Source: Rheinheimera sp. (GTDB taxonomy: Bacteria > Pseudomonadota > Gammaproteobacteria > Enterobacterales > Alteromonadaceae). Taken from it: a DNA stretch of 64,000 bases. Of the stretch, positions 59,796-64,000 are shown piece by piece. The DNA lies in assembly GCA_003543135.1 (NCBI GenBank), contig DPJG01000023.1, positions 62,001 through 126,000 of the forward strand. The letters are read 5' to 3'. The notes under the pieces are model-generated. The model did not search any database, was not told the DNA's origin, and worked only from the letters and a program-made list of their open reading frames with translations. Every line of letters begins with the position of its first letter. Positions within the stretch are counted from its first letter, which is position 1. Both the position numbers and the translations under genes were made by a program.

Positions 59796-59823
59796 ATCAT
59801 AATACTTTTCCTCCTGATTGCAA
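59796..59823 (-). promoter_or_regulatory. Promoter of tRNA-Pro
   Basis: On the minus strand -35 TTGCAA (59818-59823), 16-bp spacer, -10 TATGAT (59796-59801), then a GC-rich discriminator. Confidence 0.6.
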
Positions 59824-60027
59824 CGGAATGTCTGGCTTAGCTTGTTTAACTGCTGGGTTTTTAACCGGTTTTTCCGGAATACCAGCTACCAACAACAATA
59901 AAATCCGTTACATTAAGCCTTCCGCTTGCATCCATCTGGCCATCCGGCAGTGTGATTGCATGGTGATATCTACTCACAACGCCGGTTTTAGCACAGTCGC
60001 GGCCAGCACAGCACAGGACATTATCGC

Positions 60028-60900
60028 ATGTGGATTTTATTTACTTTATTAGCTGCATTTATGCAGGCGTGGCGCAACGCCTTTCAAAAACAACTGAGTG
60101 TGGATGTGAATGTCATGGGGGTAACGCTGGCGCGTTTTATTTACGCCAGCCCCTTAGCAGCTTTGTATCTGTGGTTGTTATATCGCTCACCCGATGCGGT
60201 GATACCGGCCTTTCACGGCGATTTTGTATTTTATGTGGTGGCCGCATCCCTGATGCAAATTCTGGCCACTGCGCTGATGGTGGTGCTGTTTAAACAAAAG
60301 AATTACGCCATAGGCGTTGGCCTTGCCAAAAGTGAAGCGATTTTTGCCGCTGTGCTTGGGGTATTATTTTTTGCCAGCTCACTGACACCACTGGGCTGGC
60401 TCGGGGTTGTGCTTGGTGGCATTGCAGTGTTTTTATTAAGTGGCTTAACCAGCATCAAAACCATCAGTTGGTCTACTGTGCTGATAGGCGGTGCTTCGGG
60501 CTTGGCTTTTGCGCTGACATCACTCTGGGTACGTGAGGCCAGTTTAGCCCTTGGTCTGCCTTTTCCTTATGGTGCGGCCTGGGTGCTGCTTTTTGTCATT
60601 AGTTTACAAACGCTGATATTGCTCTGTTATCTGGCGCTGCGTGACGCTCAAACCCTCAGCGCCTTATGGTCAAAACCAAAGCTGACCCTGCTGACCAGTG
60701 TCAGCAGCTGTATTGGCTCTTTAGGCTGGTTTACCGCTATGAGTCTGGAAACAGTGCCGCTGGTAAAAACACTGGGTCAGGTAGAAGTGTTGTTTACCTT
60801 AATGATTTCTGCCTTTTTCTTTAAGGAAAAGCTAAAACAACAGCATTATCTGGGGCTTGGGTTAATAGTAGTGGCGGCCATTTTGGTGATGTGGGCCTGA
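60028..60900 (+). CDS. EamA-family DMT transporter
   Basis: A 290-residue inner-membrane protein with ten hydrophobic helices and two EamA units. ILFTLLAAFMQAWRNAFQKQL begins the first and the C-terminal LETVPLVKTLGQVEVLFTLMISAFFFKEKLKQ the second. The substrate is unknown. It differs clearly from the EamA gene at 48960 and starts at ATG 60028, far from the tRNA. Confidence 0.88.
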   Translation: MWILFTLLAAFMQAWRNAFQKQLSVDVNVMGVTLARFIYASPLAALYLWLLYRSPDAVIPAFHGDFVFYVVAASLMQILATALMVVLFKQKNYAIGVGLAKSEAIFAAVLGVLFFASSLTPLGWLGVVLGGIAVFLLSGLTSIKTISWSTVLIGGASGLAFALTSLWVREASLALGLPFPYGAAWVLLFVISLQTLILLCYLALRDAQTLSALWSKPKLTLLTSVSSCIGSLGWFTAMSLETVPLVKTLGQVEVLFTLMISAFFFKEKLKQQHYLGLGLIVVAAILVMWA

Positions 60901-61242
60901 GCCATCAAGTTCTGGTTTTACCTTTCGTGGCTTAACCCTATGATTGAGCCAGCAGTTTCTAACTGTCAGACATTTGTTAATAAGTTAACTTTAAATAAGG
61001 TAATTGTCATATTCCTGCTTTATGCTGTGGCGCTGCCGTACTTTTTAACAACAAAGTGTTGAAAGTTCCCGGCAGTAAATCACCGGCGCAATACCAAAAT
61101 CATCATGCTTATTGATGCGAAAACTTTGTTTTTAAGCGCTTTTTGATAAGCCTGAACGGGTTGACAGGTGTTTTCATAAAACAACTTAGCTTTCTGAAGC
61201 TAACGAAACAACATAAGTAGATAAGTATAAAGTGGGGAACTG
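60901..61242. other. Gene-free upstream region of the lamin-tail nuclease
   Basis: About 340 bases. No gene. TTGACA at 61161-61166 may be a -35 element, but no good -10 lies 17 bases downstream. A GTTTT-CAT-AAAAC palindrome lies at 61169-61181. Confidence 0.35.
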
Positions 61243-62505
61243 ATGAAACGTCTTATTCTGGCGGCTTGTTGCTGCCTTATTTTGCAACCAGTACAAGCTA
61301 AATTGCTGTTGTCGGAAGTGCTCTATGACGCACCGAACAATGACAGTACCGAAGAATATATTGAAATTTATAACGACAGCTGCGCTGCGGTCAGCTTAAC
61401 AGGTTATAGCCTGGCCGATAACGGTGGCAGTTTTAACTTAACCGGTACCATCAGCGCAGGTGGTTATTTTGTCGTAGCAAAAAGCAGCAGTGCCTTGCAG
61501 GCTCTGACCGGAAAAACGGCCAATCAGTCAGGCATGACGTTGTCACTGGGCAATAGTGGCGATTATGTGCGGCTGCGCCAGGGCAGCACCGAAATTGACA
61601 TGGTGGCATTTGAAAATGCTGTGAGCGGCTGGGGCTTAAATGCGGTTGATAAATCGGTTGCACGCAAAAACGTACCAGACAGCAATACTGCAGCCGACTG
61701 GCAGGTGTCAACCAATGCCGGTGCGCCCGGCTCTGGCTTGCTCAGTACCTCTTGTGACGGTGGTGGCAGCGGCGGTTCAACCACAGTTAATTTACCCACT
61801 TATTATGTTGGCACCACAGGCTTAACAGGCCCTGCACTTAAAACTGCGTTAAATAATATTTTGCGTGGCCATGTGCGGTTTAGTTACAGCGAAGTCTGGG
61901 ATGCTATTAGTTATACCGATGAAGATCCGGCCAATACCAACAACGTGATTTTGTTGTACGCCGGGCGCAGCACACCAAAAACTTTCAGAGTAAATACCAG
62001 CAGCTCGCTGGATGCCTGGAACCGCGAGCACGTTTGGGCCAAGAGCCATGGTTTCCCCGATGAAAGCCAGTACGCCCATACCGACTTACATCATTTAAGG
62101 CCGGAAGATGTGTCGCTGAACTCTACCCGCGGTAATAAAGACTTTGATAACGGCGGAACAAGCGTTGCCGAAGCGCCGCTGAATAAAACCGACAGCGACA
62201 GCTTTGAGCCTCGCGCAGCGGTCAAAGGCGACGTTGCCCGGATGTTGTTTTATATGGACGTGCGTTACCAGGGGGGAGATGACAGCGGCACCCCGGATTT
62301 ATCTATCCCTAACATTGCGCCAACCGGCAGCACAGCACCACAAATGGGTAAACTTTGTGTATTGCTCGCCTGGCATTTAGCCGATCCGGTCGACAGTTTT
62401 GAGCAGCGCCGTAACAACCGTATTTACGAGCTACAGAAAAACCGCAACCCCTTTATCGATAACCCGCAGTGGGCAAGCGCAATTTATGGCAGTTCCTGCC
62501 CGTAA
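61243..62505 (+). CDS. Secreted endonuclease I with lamin-tail domain
   Basis: A 420-residue exported nuclease. A signal peptide (MKRLILAACCCLILQPVQA) is followed by a lamin-tail domain at about 20-150 (LLLSEVLYDAPNNDSTEEYIEIYNDS), a Gly/Ser linker, and an endonuclease I domain from about 190 (NREHVWAKSHGF, TDLHHLRPEDVSLN, RGNKDFDNG). It would degrade extracellular DNA, as for similar marine proteins. It is a second endonuclease I beside endA at 30806. Confidence 0.9.
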   Translation: MKRLILAACCCLILQPVQAKLLLSEVLYDAPNNDSTEEYIEIYNDSCAAVSLTGYSLADNGGSFNLTGTISAGGYFVVAKSSSALQALTGKTANQSGMTLSLGNSGDYVRLRQGSTEIDMVAFENAVSGWGLNAVDKSVARKNVPDSNTAADWQVSTNAGAPGSGLLSTSCDGGGSGGSTTVNLPTYYVGTTGLTGPALKTALNNILRGHVRFSYSEVWDAISYTDEDPANTNNVILLYAGRSTPKTFRVNTSSSLDAWNREHVWAKSHGFPDESQYAHTDLHHLRPEDVSLNSTRGNKDFDNGGTSVAEAPLNKTDSDSFEPRAAVKGDVARMLFYMDVRYQGGDDSGTPDLSIPNIAPTGSTAPQMGKLCVLLAWHLADPVDSFEQRRNNRIYELQKNRNPFIDNPQWASAIYGSSCP

Positions 62506-62566
62506 AGCGACAGCGGCAACAACTGCGCTCAGTAGCTGATGCCGATATAACGGCGCTTTTTGCACT

Positions 62567-62593
62567 ATGACGGCCGATGGCCGTCATTTTTTT
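62567..62593 (+). terminator. Terminator of the lamin-tail nuclease gene
   Basis: ATGACGGCC, GAT, GGCCGTCAT form a perfect 9-bp stem, followed by TTTTTT. Confidence 0.92.
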
Positions 62594-62696
62594 GCTGCAA
62601 AGCCGTCACTGAGCTGGCTACAATGACGCTCTGCCGCTCAGGTTGCTGCTACCAGGACGCCGGCAGTTTATTTGCTCAACATTGCAAGGACCAGTT

Positions 62697-63794
62697 ATGT
62701 TATCTGCGTTACCTACCGCTTTGCCTCAAGTGCTTGCCGATGCCGATTTTCTGGCTTTTACCCTCAAACACCCATACTTTTACCCGGCGACAAGTTTTGT
62801 GCTGCACAATGGCACAAAGTGCGACATCTGGGATACAGGGGTCATTTGTTTTACCCCCCTGAATTACGGCAATAAGGACATCGTATTGTCATCAGGTGTG
62901 CATGGTAACGAAACAGCGCCCATCGAAATTTGCGCCGCTCTGGTTAAAGACATTCTTCTTCAAAAACTACAGCTGTCAGAGCGGGTATTGTTTTTATTCG
63001 GCAATCCGCCGGCAATGAATGCCGGTTTGCGTGAAATCAAAGACAATATGAACCGTTTTTTTTCCGGCGCCCATCAGATAGACGCTGCGGTATTGGCAGA
63101 GGCACCGTCTGCACAGCAGGCAGAAACGGCAGGGCTGTCCTTTGAAAAGTTACGTTGTGCACGCTTAGAGCAATATGTCAGCCGGTTTTTTCAGCTGGTG
63201 CCAGAAGGGCGCAACCGTGCTTTATACGATTTACATACCGCCATTCGCGGCTCTAAGTTTGAAAAGTTTGCAGTTTATCCATATCTGCACGGTAAACCCT
63301 GGTCTGAACAACAGCTCACCTTATGGGCAAGTTGTGGTGTGAATACCTTTTTATTAATGCAAACGCCTGCCACCACTTTTAGTTATTACGGCGCGCAGCA
63401 GCACAACGCCCATGCCTTTACGCTGGAGCTTGGCAAAGCGCGACCTTTTGGCCAAAACGACCATAGCCGTTTTGCCGATGTGGCACTGTTACTGAAAAAA
63501 CTGATTAGTGGCGACATGATCAGCACCAAGGCTTTTGCCGAAACGGATTTTCATTTGTTTGAGGTGTATCGCGCTATTAACAAAAAAACCGAGGCATTTG
63601 AGCTTTGTTTTGCCGCTGATATTGAAAACTTTACCCAGTTTGCGCCAGGCACAGTGCTGGCCAGGGACGAAGGTATTGAGTATGTGGTGGAACAACCCGG
63701 CGAGGCGCTTATTTTCCCTAATGCCAAAGTGGCTATAGGGCAAAGAGCCATGCTGATGGTGAAACCCATTTCAGTGGCGGGTCGTACGGCCTGA
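62697..63794 (+). CDS. astE: Succinylglutamate desuccinylase AstE
   Basis: Last enzyme of the ammonia-producing arginine succinyltransferase pathway, releasing glutamate and succinate. Zinc ligands H69 and E72 are in GVHGNETAP and H180 in DLHTAIRGS. 365 residues fit AstE. The ATG at 62697 follows AAGGA; 62643 is unlikely. Other ast genes are not in the window. Confidence 0.9.
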   Translation: MLSALPTALPQVLADADFLAFTLKHPYFYPATSFVLHNGTKCDIWDTGVICFTPLNYGNKDIVLSSGVHGNETAPIEICAALVKDILLQKLQLSERVLFLFGNPPAMNAGLREIKDNMNRFFSGAHQIDAAVLAEAPSAQQAETAGLSFEKLRCARLEQYVSRFFQLVPEGRNRALYDLHTAIRGSKFEKFAVYPYLHGKPWSEQQLTLWASCGVNTFLLMQTPATTFSYYGAQQHNAHAFTLELGKARPFGQNDHSRFADVALLLKKLISGDMISTKAFAETDFHLFEVYRAINKKTEAFELCFAADIENFTQFAPGTVLARDEGIEYVVEQPGEALIFPNAKVAIGQRAMLMVKPISVAGRTA

Positions 63795-63819
63795 GTGAAC
63801 GACGCCGTGACTGTCATCA

Positions 63820-63845
63820 AAGCCACATTTGTTGTGGCTTTTTTA
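63820..63845 (+). terminator. Terminator of astE
   Basis: AAGCCACA and TGTGGCTT form an 8-bp stem around TTTGT, followed by TTTTTA. Confidence 0.85.
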
Positions 63846-64000
63846 TGCCAGTTTGTCTAGTCAGAGCAGTGACTAAGCTTCGAAGCACAAAGTGCTGCGC
63901 CGCTATGCACAGCATGCAGCTTAGAAAGACCGGATCAACATTTCTTGCCGTTTTGTTTTGGCTTTCTGCTAATTTTTAATGGCTGATCCGGTTGCAATGC

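Noticed and set aside
60963-60980. Possible Pho box upstream of the lamin-tail nuclease
   Set aside because: Only the first half resembles CTGTCAT; the second half matches poorly and the distance to the gene is about 280 bases.

Overview
The window looks like chromosomal DNA of a free-living marine or freshwater gammaproteobacterium close to Rheinheimera/Alishewanella (Alteromonadales-like). This is inferred from the gene families: a PrpC-AcnD-PrpF methylcitrate set, a metG/mrp divergent pair, a YebG with a LexA box, endonuclease I, a TonB receptor and an AstE. Base composition and codon use appear even throughout. I see no insertion sequence, prophage, integrase, CRISPR array or rRNA. There is one tRNA.

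Layout. 1-5.2 kb: propionate catabolism (prpC, acnD, prpF); prpB probably lies upstream of the window. 5.4-14.7 kb: a small exported protein, a GNAT enzyme, a periplasmic glycerophosphodiesterase, an RND efflux adaptor and pump, and a TonB-dependent receptor. 14.8-19.2 kb: a patatin-like hydrolase, an anti-phage-type dGTPase divergent from SOS-regulated yebG, and an unrecognised repeat-rich lipoprotein. 19.3-26.2 kb (minus): a complete, tightly coupled thiamin operon thiC-thiDE-thiF-thiS-thiG-thiH behind a TPP riboswitch. 26.2-29.0 kb (minus): a four-gene cassette (Tat-exported protein, PqqD-like protein, HprK-like kinase, nucleotidyltransferase), the most unusual part of the window. 29.2-31.8 kb: exonuclease I divergent from endonuclease I. 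31.9-41.9 kb: YdcH, a periplasmic isoaspartyl peptidase, a CBS protein, HrpA helicase, a PilZ protein, a YjiH-like membrane protein, YceI and RlmI. 42-49.8 kb: quinone oxidoreductase, MFS transporter, MetG, Mrp, Dcd and an EamA transporter. 50-58 kb: a DUF3300 protein with 13 tandem heptapeptides, a GST, an ABC exporter, threonine aldolase, and a LysR regulator divergent from an SbtA-like permease. 58-64 kb: an ABM monooxygenase, a FemAB/BioF2-like acetyltransferase, tRNA-Pro(GGG), a second EamA transporter, a secreted lamin-tail endonuclease and AstE.

How genes work together. The prp genes turn propionyl-CoA into intermediates of the methylcitrate cycle. The thi operon makes the thiazole and pyrimidine halves of thiamin and joins them, and TPP represses it through the riboswitch. 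The cassette at 26.2-29.0 kb has the parts of a cytoplasmic protein or peptide modification system (recognition protein, kinase, nucleotidyltransferase) beside a protein exported folded by Tat. I propose, as inference, that the Tat protein is modified before export; related kinase and nucleotidyltransferase genes occur in lasso-peptide clusters such as that for paeninodin. Other points worth a second look are the exactly mirror-symmetric promoter/operator pair at 48.8-48.9 kb, two genes whose ribosome-binding sites sit inside hairpins (glpQ, hrpA), and the LexA box shared by the yebG/dGTPase intergenic region.
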